Assembly (NCBI GenBank): GCA_021201135.1
Contig: JAJQGT010000015.1
Coordinates: 29,457-93,456 of the forward strand
Direction of reading: 5' to 3'
DNA length: 64,000 nucleotides
Source of the DNA: Oscillospiraceae bacterium
GTDB lineage: Bacteria > Bacillota > Clostridia > Oscillospirales > Ruminococcaceae
Shown here: positions 45,572 to 55,923 of the stretch, one piece after another
How positions within the stretch are numbered: position 1 is the first letter of the stretch
How the letters are laid out: each line of letters begins with the position of its first letter
Position numbers and translations under genes: made by a program
Notes under the pieces: model-generated
The model's database searches: none
Seen by the model: the letters and a program-made list of their open reading frames with translations, nothing else
What the model was told of the DNA's origin: nothing

Positions 45572-45600
45572 TTGCAATTTTGCTTTCGGAGGCATATAAT
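45572..45600 (+). promoter_or_regulatory. Aminotransferase promoter
   Basis: TTGCAA (45572-45577), 17-base spacer, TATAAT (45595-45600). Confidence 0.78.
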
Positions 45601-45632
45601 TATGGGAGTATTATTTTACGGAGGACTGAAAC

Positions 45633-46907
45633 ATGAAGTTAGCCGAATTTTCAAAGACCGATGTCGAAAAATTTTATAAAGAACAATCCGCCAAGCTTGA
45701 GGAGTACAAATCCCTCGGTTTGAAGCTTGATATGTCAAGAGGCAAGCCCTCGCCGGAGCAGCTCGACCTTTCAAAAGAAATGCTCACCCACTGCCTCGAC
45801 GGCGACCACATCTCCGAAACCGGCATCGACTGCCGAAATTACGGCGTCCTTGACGGAATCTACGAAGCAAAGCGCCTTATGATGCCGATGATGGGCGTCG
45901 GGCGCTACGAGATTATAATCGGCGGAAATTCGAGCCTACAGCTCATGTATGATACATTAGCCCGTGCAATGCTCCTCGGCGTCAAGGGAAGCCCCGAGCC
46001 GTGGTGCCGCAGGGAAAGGGTCAAGTGGCTCTGCCCCGCTCCCGGATATGACAGGCACTTTGCCATCTGCGAAGCTTTCGGCATGGAGATGATAACCGTC
46101 CCGATGCTCGACGACGGTCCCGACATGGACATGGTCGAGAAGCTTGTTTCGGAGGACGAGGACATCAAGGGCATCTGGTGCGTCCCGAGGTATGCAAACC
46201 CGACGGGCGTTGTCTATTCCGACGAGGTCGTCAAGAGATTCGCGAATCTCAAGCCCAAGGCTCCCGATTTCAGAATCTACTGGGACGACGCCTATTGCGT
46301 CCACGACCTGACCGACGAGCACGCCGAAATCCTCAACATTCTTGAGGAGTGCAAGAAGACCGGCAAGCCGGATATGCCCCTCATTTTCGCCTCGACCTCG
46401 AAGATTTCCTTCCCCGGCGGAGGAATCGCCGCAGTCGGCGGAAGCGAGGAAAATATGGAATTCATGCGCAAGCAGATGTCCTACCAGATTATCGGCTATG
46501 ACAAGCTGAATCAGTTGAGACACGCCAAATTCTTTAAAGATTACGACGGAATTATGGAGCACATGAAGAAGCACAGAGCTATCTTAAAGCCCAAGTTCGA
46601 CCTCGTTGTCGAGACTCTTGAGAAAGAGCTTGCGCCTCTCGGAATCGGCAAGTGGAGCAACCCGAAGGGCGGCTATTTCGTCTCGTTCGACGGTCCCGAG
46701 GGAACCGCAAAGCGCATCGTAGCCCTCTGCAAGGACGCCGGCGTCACCATGACCGGTGCGGGCGCATCCTTCCCCTACGGAATCGACCCCAAGGACACAA
46801 ATATAAGAATCGCCCCGTCCTACCCGTCGCTTGACGAGCTCGAAAAGGCGATGGAGATTTTCGTGGTTGCGGCGAAGGTCGCGGCGGCGGAACAGTTGCT
46901 GAAGTGA
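45633..46907 (+). CDS. Aspartate aminotransferase, class I subgroup Ic type
   Basis: 424 residues. A PLP-dependent fold-type I aminotransferase of the PF12897 (Aminotran_MocR) group, marked by LDMSRGKPSPEQLDLSKEML near the N-terminus. The PLP-binding Lys lies in ASTSKISFPGGG, Asp in YWDDAY, and the C-terminal Arg in NIRIAPSYP. Characterised members act on aspartate and 2-oxoglutarate. ACGGAGG precedes the ATG. Single-gene unit ending in a terminator shared with the convergent exporter gene. Confidence 0.88.
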   Translation: MKLAEFSKTDVEKFYKEQSAKLEEYKSLGLKLDMSRGKPSPEQLDLSKEMLTHCLDGDHISETGIDCRNYGVLDGIYEAKRLMMPMMGVGRYEIIIGGNSSLQLMYDTLARAMLLGVKGSPEPWCRRERVKWLCPAPGYDRHFAICEAFGMEMITVPMLDDGPDMDMVEKLVSEDEDIKGIWCVPRYANPTGVVYSDEVVKRFANLKPKAPDFRIYWDDAYCVHDLTDEHAEILNILEECKKTGKPDMPLIFASTSKISFPGGGIAAVGGSEENMEFMRKQMSYQIIGYDKLNQLRHAKFFKDYDGIMEHMKKHRAILKPKFDLVVETLEKELAPLGIGKWSNPKGGYFVSFDGPEGTAKRIVALCKDAGVTMTGAGASFPYGIDPKDTNIRIAPSYPSLDELEKAMEIFVVAAKVAAAEQLLK

Positions 46908-46918
46908 TTTTGATATAA

Positions 46919-46962
46919 TTATCGCCCACTCGAGGGATTCGGGTGGGCGATGTTTATTTTAT
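46919..46962 (+). terminator. Aminotransferase terminator
   Basis: Stem ATCGCCCAC/GTGGGCGAT followed by a T-rich stretch; lies between convergent genes. Confidence 0.85.
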
Positions 46963-46968
46963 TCTGTG

Positions 46969-48747
<1,779 letters not shown>

Positions 48748-48750
48748 AAA

Positions 48751-49986
48751 TTATCTCTTAGGGTCGCGTTTCCTGCACTGATAGAAGTCGAGCTTCTCCT
48801 TCATGTTATCAGGAATCTCACAGGCGACGGGGCAGACGACGGCGTTTGCCATGCGCTCGGCGAACTTCTGGATGAATTCGATATCCTTGACCATGTTCTC
48901 GGGCTTGATGATGTCGATAGTATCGTATCTGTTATGGATGGTTGCGGTGGAGTTGCTCGAGTGGCGGGCGAAGCTGACTGCCGGAACGCCCTTGTCGGCG
49001 AACGGGGTCGAGTCGCTCGAATAAACGTCCTGCTTGACCTTCATGCTGACACCCGATTCGAGTGCCAAATACTCGATATAGCCGACGAGCTTTTCTTCTG
49101 TCGTACAGCAGGCGAAGAATTTGCCCATGGTGCAACCGATCATGTCAAGGTTGATGCAGAGGTCGATTTTCTCGAGCTCGTCCTCGTGCGCCTCACAGTA
49201 TGCCTTCGAGCCGAAGAGTCCTCTCTCCTCGCTTCCGCACCATACGAACCGAAGGTTGTTGCGGTGAGGAGTCTTTGCGAAATGCTCTGCCATCGCCATG
49301 ATTCCGACACTTCCTGACATATTGTCATAAGCACCCTTCGAGAGGATTACCGAGTCATAGTGAGCGGTGAAGATGACGGTTCTGTCAGATTCGCCGCTGC
49401 CGGGGAGGTCGAGGACAACGTTTCTGCTCTCGCCCTCATACTCGGTCTGATCAACCACGATTGTTGCTTCCTTCGGGTCGCCCTTCATGAGCTTGACGGC
49501 ATCCTTTGCGTTGATATTTACGCCCAAAATCTTTCTGCCCTTCGAGACGAAAGAACGGAGCTCCTTCTTGTCGATGTCGTGGTCGGCATAGTGGACGTCG
49601 CCCGAGTAGGTGATGAAGCCGACTGCGCCGTTGTCGACGATGTCCTGATAGGTCCAGTAGCCCATGCCGCCGTCGGTCATGACGATTTTGCCCTTGATGG
49701 TGGACAAGCTTGCCTTATCGGGACAAGGAAGATAGACGAAAGGCGCAGTGACACTGCCGCTTCCGCACATTGCATAGCCGGTGCAGGGGATTTCCTGGCC
49801 GTCGATGACGAGCGTTGCCGAATGGATGTCGCCGAACTCGCTCTTGAACGGCTCGATATGAGCGTCCCCGCCGAACGAGGCGCACTTATCCTTGATATAC
49901 TCGGCGCACTTAAGCTCCTCCGCCGAACCTCCGACACGGATATACTCCGTATCTCTGAACATTTTCATGATTTCACGTTTGGTCAT
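48751..49986 (-). CDS. M28 family zinc aminopeptidase
   Basis: 411 residues from MTKREIMKMFRDTEYI; GGAGG lies 8 bases upstream, while earlier in-frame ATGs fall in the repeat. The M28 core is clear: HYD in FTAHYDSV, bridging Asp in GAYDNMSGSVG, Glu pair in CGSEERGLFG, Asp in NLDMIGC and the last His in TIHNRYDTID. A PA-like insert (about 100-190) is present. There is no signal peptide, so it is probably cytoplasmic. First gene of a unit with the ABC exporter. Confidence 0.9.
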   Translation of the reverse strand: MTKREIMKMFRDTEYIRVGGSAEELKCAEYIKDKCASFGGDAHIEPFKSEFGDIHSATLVIDGQEIPCTGYAMCGSGSVTAPFVYLPCPDKASLSTIKGKIVMTDGGMGYWTYQDIVDNGAVGFITYSGDVHYADHDIDKKELRSFVSKGRKILGVNINAKDAVKLMKGDPKEATIVVDQTEYEGESRNVVLDLPGSGESDRTVIFTAHYDSVILSKGAYDNMSGSVGIMAMAEHFAKTPHRNNLRFVWCGSEERGLFGSKAYCEAHEDELEKIDLCINLDMIGCTMGKFFACCTTEEKLVGYIEYLALESGVSMKVKQDVYSSDSTPFADKGVPAVSFARHSSNSTATIHNRYDTIDIIKPENMVKDIEFIQKFAERMANAVVCPVACEIPDNMKEKLDFYQCRKRDPKR

Positions 49987-50004
49987 TGTATTTTCCTCCA
50001 TTCG

Positions 50005-50140
50005 AAACCCCTCCACCATGCTACGCATGGTCCCCCTCCCCTTTCAGGGGAGGCTTTTTCTGCTTTCTCAAAAGCTTTGATAGAAGCAGTCATAGGCTCC
50101 CCTGAAAGGGGAGCTGTCGCCGCAGGCGACTGAGGGGTTT
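50005..50140. repeat. Composite palindromic intergenic repeat, intact copy
   Basis: 136 bp from AAACCCCTCC to GAGGGGTTT with CCATGCTACGCATGG, CTCCCCTTTCAGGGGAG and CTCCCCTGAAAGGGGAG. Lies between divergent genes. Confidence 0.88.
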
Positions 50141-50163
50141 TTACCAATTATACACCCCGCCAC

Positions 50164-50193
50164 TTGATTTTGCAACCCCAAGTATGCTATACT
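50164..50193 (+). promoter_or_regulatory. nth promoter
   Basis: TTGATT (50164-50169), 18-base spacer, TATACT (50188-50193). Confidence 0.65.
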
Positions 50194-50218
50194 ATTTTAA
50201 ATTAAAAGAGGTGATTTG

Positions 50219-50848
50219 ATGGAACTCAGAGATAAGGCTCTTGAGATAGTTGAGATTTTGGAGGAGATTTGCCCCGGGGCGCAGTGCTCTCTTGAATACA
50301 CGAAGCCGCATGAGCTCTTAATTGCAACGAGGCTGTCGGCGCAGTGCACAGACAAACGGGTCAACATGGTCACGGGGGCTTTGTTCGAGAGATTCCCGAG
50401 CGTTGAGGCGTTCGCGGAAGCCACCCCCGAAGAGGTCGAGCCGTACATACGCTCCTGCGGGCTCTATCACACGAAAGCCCGGGACATCGTCGCGCTTGCG
50501 AAGGCGCTTATGGAGAACTACGGCGGCGAAGTCCCCGACACCCTTGAGGAGCTTACTGCCCTGCCGGGAGTCGGGCGCAAGACCGCCAATCTAATTATGG
50601 GCGATGTCTATCACCAACCGGCAGTTGTTACCGACACCCACTGCATAAGGATTTGCAAACGCCTCGGGCTCACGACCTCCGACAACCCCCTCAAAACCGA
50701 GATGGAGCTCCGTGAGATTCTCCCGATGGATCGGGCAAGCGATTTCTGCCACCGGCTCGTCAACTTCGGTCGCGACACCTGCACGGCAAGGAAACCGAAA
50801 TGTGAAAACTGTAAATTAAGAGATTTATGTGAGGAGAATAAATTATGA
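50219..50848 (+). CDS. nth: Endonuclease III
   Basis: 209 residues from the ATG at 50219 (AGAGGTGATTTG upstream). DNA glycosylase/AP lyase that removes oxidised pyrimidines. The helix-hairpin-helix LPGVGRKTAN carries catalytic Lys121, Asp139 lies in VVTDTHCIR, and four cysteines in the C-terminal CTARKPKCENCKLRDLC region hold the 4Fe-4S cluster. Its stop overlaps the start of the HAD phosphatase gene (ATGA), so translation is coupled. Confidence 0.96.
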   Translation: MELRDKALEIVEILEEICPGAQCSLEYTKPHELLIATRLSAQCTDKRVNMVTGALFERFPSVEAFAEATPEEVEPYIRSCGLYHTKARDIVALAKALMENYGGEVPDTLEELTALPGVGRKTANLIMGDVYHQPAVVTDTHCIRICKRLGLTTSDNPLKTEMELREILPMDRASDFCHRLVNFGRDTCTARKPKCENCKLRDLCEENKL

Positions 50849-51561
50849 AACCATTAACCACCGTACTTTTCGACCTTGACGGCACATTATTGCCGATGGA
50901 TCAGGATGTGTTCACGAAGTATTATTTCGGACTTCTGGCGCGAAAATTGGCGCCCCTTGGGTATGAAAAAGACAGCCTCATCGCCGCCATCTGGAAGGGC
51001 ACCGGCGCAATGGTCAAAAACGACGGCTCGAAGACGAACGAGGAGGCTTTCTGGGAGACCTTCACCAAGGTCACCCGTCCTGACGCTATGGACGACATGC
51101 CCGTTTTCGATGATTTCTATAGAAACGACTTCCAGCAGGCGAAGGCGTCCTGCGGCTTTAACCCCGACGCCAAGAAAACGGTCGACGAAATCAAGGCTAT
51201 GGGCTTGCGGGTCTCTCTCGCGACAAACCCGATTTTCCCCGCCGTCGCGACCGAATCAAGAATCAGGTGGGCAGGCTTCGAGCCCTCCGACTTCGAGAAG
51301 TACACGACCTATGAAAACTCGAGCTTCTGCAAGCCGAACCCGAAGTATTTCGAGGAGGTCTGCCGCTCCCTCGACGTCGACCCCGCCGAATGCCTGATGG
51401 TCGGCAACGACATGGACGAAGACACCCCGGCAGCAACCCTCGGCATGCGCGTTTTCATCCTGACGGACTGCCTTATCAACAAGTCAGACAAGCCGCTTGA
51501 CGACTTCCCGCACGGAAGCTTCGCCGATTTGTCGGATTTTGTCAAAAAAATTTTCGCCTGA
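50845..51561 (+). CDS. HAD superfamily hydrolase
   Basis: 238 residues. Motif I FDLDGTLL (nucleophile Asp10, Asp12), motif II in SLATNP, motif III Lys in FCKPNPKYF, motif IV in VGNDMDEDTPAA. The cap inserted between motifs I and II is helical. It is a phosphatase or related hydrolase with unknown substrate. It overlaps nth by 4 bases; a house-cleaning role after repair is possible but unproven. Confidence 0.9.
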   Translation: MKPLTTVLFDLDGTLLPMDQDVFTKYYFGLLARKLAPLGYEKDSLIAAIWKGTGAMVKNDGSKTNEEAFWETFTKVTRPDAMDDMPVFDDFYRNDFQQAKASCGFNPDAKKTVDEIKAMGLRVSLATNPIFPAVATESRIRWAGFEPSDFEKYTTYENSSFCKPNPKYFEEVCRSLDVDPAECLMVGNDMDEDTPAATLGMRVFILTDCLINKSDKPLDDFPHGSFADLSDFVKKIFA

Positions 51562-51593
51562 TGCAATAATTCCGCACTCTGATGTGTATTATA
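51560..51593 (+). repeat. Motif shared with the 9.1-kb tandem repeats
   Basis: Contains GATGCAATAATTCCGC and CTCTGATGTG, closely matching the units at 9099-9155. It lies 30 bases upstream of another exported-protein gene. Confidence 0.7.
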
Positions 51594-51623
51594 AGTAGAA
51601 ATATATTTCAAGGAGGAATCATT

Positions 51624-52358
51624 ATGAAAAAATTATTGGCAATCATACTGGCAGGTCTTATGCTCATTTCCTGCATGTCTCTGACAGTCTTCGCGGATGA
51701 GGAGCAGGCAAAGCTTTCCTGCACGAACGGCGACGGCAAGGTCACCCTTTCGTGGGAAGACACCGACGACGAGAGCTACGACGTATACTAGAAGCGTTAC
51801 AGCTCGGATGAGTGGAAGCTTGCCGGGACGGTCACCGGGCACAAGGTCAACATTGTTGGGCTCAAGAACGGCATTACTTACGAGTTCAAGGTCGAGATTG
51901 GCGGGGAGTTTTCGGAAACGGTGTATGGTTTTCCGTTCGTAGACCCATATCCGTATATTGCGGATGTTCTCAGCGAAATTGATTTCGACCAGCCCTACTC
52001 CGCGGCGGAGCTTGCGGAATCGGAGGAGTCATACGTCGTCGAGACGGACTCTACCGAGGAATGTCTGCAGGAAATGTGGGGAATCATGCAGAACGAGAAG
52101 GACATCGAGGCTCTTCTTGAGATGTACTGCGCCCTCCCCGAAATCACCGAGCCGACCGATGAGAAAATCACCGGAAATAAAACTATGGGAATCACCTTCT
52201 TCGTTGACGGAGTCGAGCACAGTCTCACCGTCGACGAGAACAACATTCTCAAATGGGACGGCGCCGACGGATACTACAAATTCACCGATCCCGCCATCGA
52301 CTACTTCACCACTCTCGGAAACTTCGACCGGGGATATAGCGTGGGTACCGATAACTGA
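51624..52358 (+). pseudogene. Secreted FN3-domain protein interrupted by an in-frame amber codon
   Basis: AAGGAGGAATCATT, ATG and a clear signal peptide (MKKLLAIILAGLMLISCMSL, cut near FADEEQA) open a frame. It runs into a fibronectin type III-like domain (GKVTLSWEDTDDESYDVY) and hits TAG at 51789-51791. The same frame then continues without another stop to 52358 and completes the FN3 strand pattern (KRYSSDEWKLAG, GLKNGITYEFKVEIGG), followed by an acidic C-terminal domain. One base change would restore a 244-residue protein. TAG ends other genes here, so recoding is unlikely. Either a recent nonsense mutation or a sequence error. Confidence 0.82.
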
Positions 52359-52370
52359 AGCATGGAAACA

Positions 52371-52406
52371 AAAAAGAGCACCCTGATTTCAGGATGCTCT
52401 TTTATC
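52371..52406 (+). terminator. Bidirectional terminator between the FN3 gene and tRNA-Glu
   Basis: Stem AAAAGAGCA..CTG with CAG..TGCTCTTTT; As on one side and Ts on the other serve both directions. Confidence 0.85.
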
Positions 52407-52408
52407 GT

Positions 52409-52482
52409 GGTGACCCGTACGAGAATTGAACTCATATCTCCGCCGTGAAAGGGCGGTGTCTTAACCTTTTGACCAACGGGCC
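52409..52482 (-). tRNA. tRNA-Glu (anticodon TTC)
   Basis: Minus-strand cloverleaf. Acceptor GGCCCGT pairs with ACGGGTC, anticodon stem CCGCC/GGCGG with loop CTTTCAC, T-loop GTTCAATTC, CCA encoded. Confidence 0.97.
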
Positions 52483-52484
52483 GG

Positions 52485-52561
52485 TGGTGGCTGTAACTGG
52501 ATTCGAACCGGTGACAACTCGGGTATGAACCGAGTGCTCTAGCCAACTGAGCTATACAGCC
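52485..52561 (-). tRNA. tRNA-Met (anticodon CAT)
   Basis: Minus-strand cloverleaf. Acceptor GGCTGTA pairs with TACAGCC, anticodon stem CTCGG/CCGAG with loop TTCATAC, CCA encoded. The acceptor starts with a paired G, so it is an elongator rather than an initiator; an Ile (lysidine) isoacceptor cannot be ruled out. First gene of a tRNA-Met/tRNA-Glu transcript. Confidence 0.95.
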
Positions 52562-52578
52562 ACATTTGCGACTTGTAT

Positions 52579-52607
52579 ATTATAATAAAAAGTTTCGGGT
52601 TTGTCAA
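52579..52607 (-). promoter_or_regulatory. tRNA-Met/tRNA-Glu promoter
   Basis: Minus-strand TTGACA (52602-52607), 17-base spacer, TATAAT (52579-52584). Confidence 0.88.
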
Positions 52608-52633
52608 TACCTAAAAACGAAAAAGTTTTGAAA

Positions 52634-52670
52634 ATCGAATCCGAATCGAATCCGAATCGAATCCGAAAAA
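52634..52670. repeat. Short tandem repeat upstream of the DUF4143 ATPase
   Basis: Three 11-base units of TCGAATCCGAA, followed by related pieces (GGATTTCGGTAAAAACT and GGATTTTCGGTAAAAACT). Looks like local slippage in an A/T-rich spacer. Confidence 0.7.
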
Positions 52671-52739
52671 AGTTTTTCCGGGATTTCGGTAAAAACTTCT
52701 GGATTCGGGGAAGTTTTTTCGGATTTTCGGTAAAAACTA

Positions 52740-52768
52740 TTGACGAGCCGGAAGCATTTTGATATAAT
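52740..52768 (+). promoter_or_regulatory. Promoter of the DUF4143 ATPase gene
   Basis: TTGACG (52740-52745), 17-base spacer, TATAAT (52763-52768). Confidence 0.82.
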
Positions 52769-52789
52769 GGTAGCAAAGGAGGCGGTATT

Positions 52790-53977
52790 ATGATTCCAAG
52801 ACCGCATTATCTCGACTCTCTCAGGGCTTATCGGAATGTTCCTCTCGTAAAAATTCTTGCGGGAATAAGACGCTCGGGCAAATCGACGATTCTCGAAATG
52901 CTTCGCGAAGATTTGCTGAAAAGCGGAGTTCCGGAAGATCACATCGTCGGCATGCGTTATACATCGGAGGATTTTGCCGACGGCATGACCGACAAGGATA
53001 TGTACAATCAGATAAAAGGAAGAATTCAGGGCGACGGCAAATACTATCTTCTTCTTGACGAGGTTCAGGAAATTTCCGGTTGGGAAAAGGCGGTGAACAG
53101 CCTTCTTGAGGGCTTTGATACGGATATATATGTGACAGGCTCCAACTCCAAGCTCATGTCAAGTGAGATTTCAACCTATCTTACCGGCAGATACGTCACA
53201 ATCCCTGTTTTCACCCTTTCATTCCGGGAGTATGTGGATTTTAAAGCTTCAAGCGGGAAAACTCCGAAAGAGCTTTTGCCGGAATATATCCGGATGGGCG
53301 GCTTCCCGATAATTGCTCTCGGCGACTTTGATGAAAACTCGGCGTATCAGATTGTTGAAGGTATATATCACTCTGTTATTACAAATGACATTGCAAGGCG
53401 GCATAACATCACTAATCCCGACCTGTTTAACAGAGTTGTCAGGTATATCGTTGAGAATGTCGGAAAAACCTTCTCGGCAAACACAATCGTGAAATTTTTG
53501 AAGAGCGAGGGAAGAACTCTTTCGGTCGAAACCGTATATAACTATATCGAATGGCTCGAAAAGGCTTTTGTAATCTATCGTTGCCGGAGATACGACCTTC
53601 AGAGAAAGTCGGTTCTCAAAACTCAGGAGAAGTTTTATCTTGCCGACCCGTCGCTGAAATACTGCATAATGGGCTTCAATCCGAAATCGGTTGCCGCAAT
53701 GCTCGAAAATATCGTCTATTTTGAGCTTCTGAGAAGAGGCTACGAGGTCTATATCGGAAAAAACGAGTCGAAAGAAATTGATTTCGTGGCGGTAAAGCGT
53801 GATGAGCGCATCTATGTTCAGGTTTGCCGGAATCTTCCCGAGGGCTCCGACAGGGAGCTCAGTAATCTTCTCGAAATCAAAGACAACTATCCGAAGTATA
53901 TCGTCACTCTTGACGAATACGCCGTCGGCAACGTTGATGGGGTCAAGATTGTGCACCTTGGGGACTTTCTTATGTAG
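52790..53977 (+). CDS. AAA ATPase with DUF4143 nuclease-like domain
   Basis: 395 residues, AGGAGGCGGTATT upstream. The N-terminal AAA domain has Walker A GIRRSGKSTIL and Walker B YYLLLDEVQE. A winged helix region follows (about 205-270), then the C-terminal DUF4143 domain with PD-(D/E)xK-like residues (YEVYIGKNESKEIDFVAV). This archaeal/bacterial ATPase family is widespread in gut Firmicutes, and no firm role is known. Single-gene unit. Confidence 0.9.
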   Translation: MIPRPHYLDSLRAYRNVPLVKILAGIRRSGKSTILEMLREDLLKSGVPEDHIVGMRYTSEDFADGMTDKDMYNQIKGRIQGDGKYYLLLDEVQEISGWEKAVNSLLEGFDTDIYVTGSNSKLMSSEISTYLTGRYVTIPVFTLSFREYVDFKASSGKTPKELLPEYIRMGGFPIIALGDFDENSAYQIVEGIYHSVITNDIARRHNITNPDLFNRVVRYIVENVGKTFSANTIVKFLKSEGRTLSVETVYNYIEWLEKAFVIYRCRRYDLQRKSVLKTQEKFYLADPSLKYCIMGFNPKSVAAMLENIVYFELLRRGYEVYIGKNESKEIDFVAVKRDERIYVQVCRNLPEGSDRELSNLLEIKDNYPKYIVTLDEYAVGNVDGVKIVHLGDFLM

Positions 53978-54027
53978 TTCCGATTCCGCTGTTCTCAGAT
54001 TTATAAACATTTCCCCCACAAAAACTC

Positions 54028-54056
54028 TTGACATAACGGGAATTCTATTATAAAAT
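54028..54056 (+). promoter_or_regulatory. rny promoter
   Basis: TTGACA (54028-54033), 17-base spacer, TAAAAT (54051-54056). It would produce a leader of roughly 240 bases. Confidence 0.72.
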
Positions 54057-54060
54057 AAAA

Positions 54061-54282
54061 GAGTATGTGGGCTGTATTTTGCACGGATGCTCTTAAAACT
54101 GTGTTTGAGCATGCTCAGTATATGTAAACTTTGGCAGGGATGGAAGTTGTCTTGTCTTTGTTAATTTCATGAGTTCCCCCTCGGATTTTGGGGAAGCTCT
54201 TTCTTAAAACGGAAGATGATTTGGCTATTTCGGACTTATTCGCAAGTGGAGCCCGGGTAGGAGTCTTCCGAATAAAATACTC
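54061..54282 (+). ncRNA. Candidate structured leader RNA upstream of rny
   Basis: 222 bases enclosed by complementary ends GAGTAT (54061-54066) and ATACTC (54277-54282). Inside, GGGCT (54069-54073) can pair with AGCCC (54250-54254) and TTGC with GCAA, extending the closing stem. Local hairpins are ATGCTC/GAGCAT, GAGTTCCCC with GGGGAAGCTC, and CGGAAGA/TCTTCCG. No open frame fits. It does not match a riboswitch class I recognise; 6S-like or rny-autoregulatory RNA are possibilities. Confidence 0.5.
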
Positions 54283-54299
54283 AGAAAGGAGAGTTGTTA

Positions 54300-55865
54300 G
54301 TGACATTACCGGTTACGATCCTTTTATGTGTAGTTGCCCTTGCGATTGGTGCCGGCGTTAGCGGAGTTATAAGCTATCGCATGGGAATTGAACATAGAAA
54401 GAAAATCGCTGAAGCGCAGATTGGTTCTGCCGAAGAAGAAGCGAAAAGAATTGTGGAAGAAGCCGGCAAGCAGGCTGAATCCTTGAAGAAGGAAAAGCTT
54501 GTCGAAGCCAAGGACGAAATCTACAAGAACCGCATGGAAACCGAAAAGGAGCTGAAGGAGCGCCGTTCCGAAGTTTCCAGACAGGAAAGACGCGTTCAGC
54601 AGAAGGAAGAAACCCTCGACAAGAAGATAGAAGCTGCCGAGAAGAAGGACGAAAACGTCCAGCGTAAGCTGAAGCAGGCTGAGGCAAAGCTTGCCGAGGC
54701 TGAAAAGGTAAAGGAAAGTCAGCTCGCAGAGCTTGAGAGAATCTCCGGCTTCACGACTGATCAGGCAAAGGAATATCTCTTGAAGTCGCTCGAGGACGAT
54801 CTGGTCCACGAGAAGGCGGTCAAGATTGCAAGCTACGAATCTCAGGCGAAGGAGGAATGCGAGGCAAAGGCAAGACAGCTTATTTCTCTGGCTATCTCCA
54901 GATGCGCCGCAGACCAGGTTTCCGAGTCCGCAGTTTCTGTTGTCCCGCTTCCGAACGAGGAGATGAAGGGACGAATCATAGGAAGAGAGGGACGGAATAT
55001 CCGTGCTCTCGAACAGCTCACCGGCGTCGACCTTATCATCGACGACACACCGGAGGCTATCACCCTGTCCTGCTTCGACCCCGTCAGAAGGGAAGTTGCA
55101 AGGCTGTCGCTTGAAAAGCTTATTCAGGATGGCAGAATTCATCCGACAAGGATTGAAGAATGTGTTGACAAGGCAAGACGTGAGGTTGAGCAGACCATCA
55201 AGTCAGAGGGCGAAAGAGCTGTCCTCGAGACGAATGTACATGGCTTGAACCACGAGCTTGTCAAGCTTATCGGAAGACTTCACTACAGAACGAGCTATCG
55301 TCAGAACGTTCTGGATCACTCTATAGAGGTTGCACACCTCGCCGGAATGATGGCGAGCGAGCTCGGAGTCGACCCGACACTCGCAAGACGTGCGGGACTT
55401 CTCCACGACATAGGAAAGGCGTTGAGCCACGAAATCGAGGGCTCACACGTCCAGATCGGCGTCGATGTCTGCCGCAAGTATAAGGAGTCTCCCGAGGTTA
55501 TCCACGCTATCGAGGCTCACCACGGCGATGTTGAGTGCCACTCGGTAATCGCGGCTTTGGTTCAGGCGGCGGACGCTATCTCCGCGGCAAGACCGGGCGC
55601 AAGAAGCGAGAACTTCGAGAACTATATCAAGCGACTCGAGAAGCTTGAGGATATTTGTTCCTCTTATGACGGCGTTGAGAAGTCGTTTGCAATTCAGGCG
55701 GGCAGAGAAGTGCGGATAATGGTCTATCCCGACAAGGTCGACGACGACCAGATGGTCATCGTGGCGAGGGAAATCGCTCAGAAGATTGAGCAGGAAATGG
55801 ACTATCCCGGACAGATTAAGGTAAACATAATCCGAGAATCCCGCGCCGTAGAGTACGCGAAATAA
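54300..55865 (+). CDS. rny: Ribonuclease Y
   Basis: 521 residues from the GTG at 54300, about 7 bases after AAAGGAGAG; a TTG at 54294 is too close to the site. An N-terminal membrane anchor (about 3-25), a long Glu/Lys-rich coiled coil (about 30-180), KH domain ([20 protein letters not shown]) and HD domain ([12 protein letters not shown], with EAHHGD). Membrane-bound endoribonuclease that starts decay of many mRNAs in Firmicutes. It is followed by a strong terminator. Confidence 0.97.
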   Translation: MTLPVTILLCVVALAIGAGVSGVISYRMGIEHRKKIAEAQIGSAEEEAKRIVEEAGKQAESLKKEKLVEAKDEIYKNRMETEKELKERRSEVSRQERRVQQKEETLDKKIEAAEKKDENVQRKLKQAEAKLAEAEKVKESQLAELERISGFTTDQAKEYLLKSLEDDLVHEKAVKIASYESQAKEECEAKARQLISLAISRCAADQVSESAVSVVPLPNEEMKGRIIGREGRNIRALEQLTGVDLIIDDTPEAITLSCFDPVRREVARLSLEKLIQDGRIHPTRIEECVDKARREVEQTIKSEGERAVLETNVHGLNHELVKLIGRLHYRTSYRQNVLDHSIEVAHLAGMMASELGVDPTLARRAGLLHDIGKALSHEIEGSHVQIGVDVCRKYKESPEVIHAIEAHHGDVECHSVIAALVQAADAISAARPGARSENFENYIKRLEKLEDICSSYDGVEKSFAIQAGREVRIMVYPDKVDDDQMVIVAREIAQKIEQEMDYPGQIKVNIIRESRAVEYAK

Positions 55866-55893
55866 AAAAAAGCGGGCTGAGTCCCGCTTTTTT
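55863..55893 (+). terminator. rny terminator
   Basis: Stem AAAAGCGGG/CCCGCTTTT with a 5-base loop and a T-run. Confidence 0.92.
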
Positions 55894-55923
55894 GTTTGGA
55901 AATCTTCTAAACATGGTGATATT

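Noticed and set aside
51789..51791. Recoded amber codon (pyrrolysine or readthrough)
   Set aside because: TAG terminates other genes here, such as the MATE exporter and the nucleosidase, and no recoding element is visible; a lesion or error is simpler.
52634..52670. CRISPR-like array
   Set aside because: Three 11-base units without unique spacers; a simple tandem repeat. No cas genes occur in the window.
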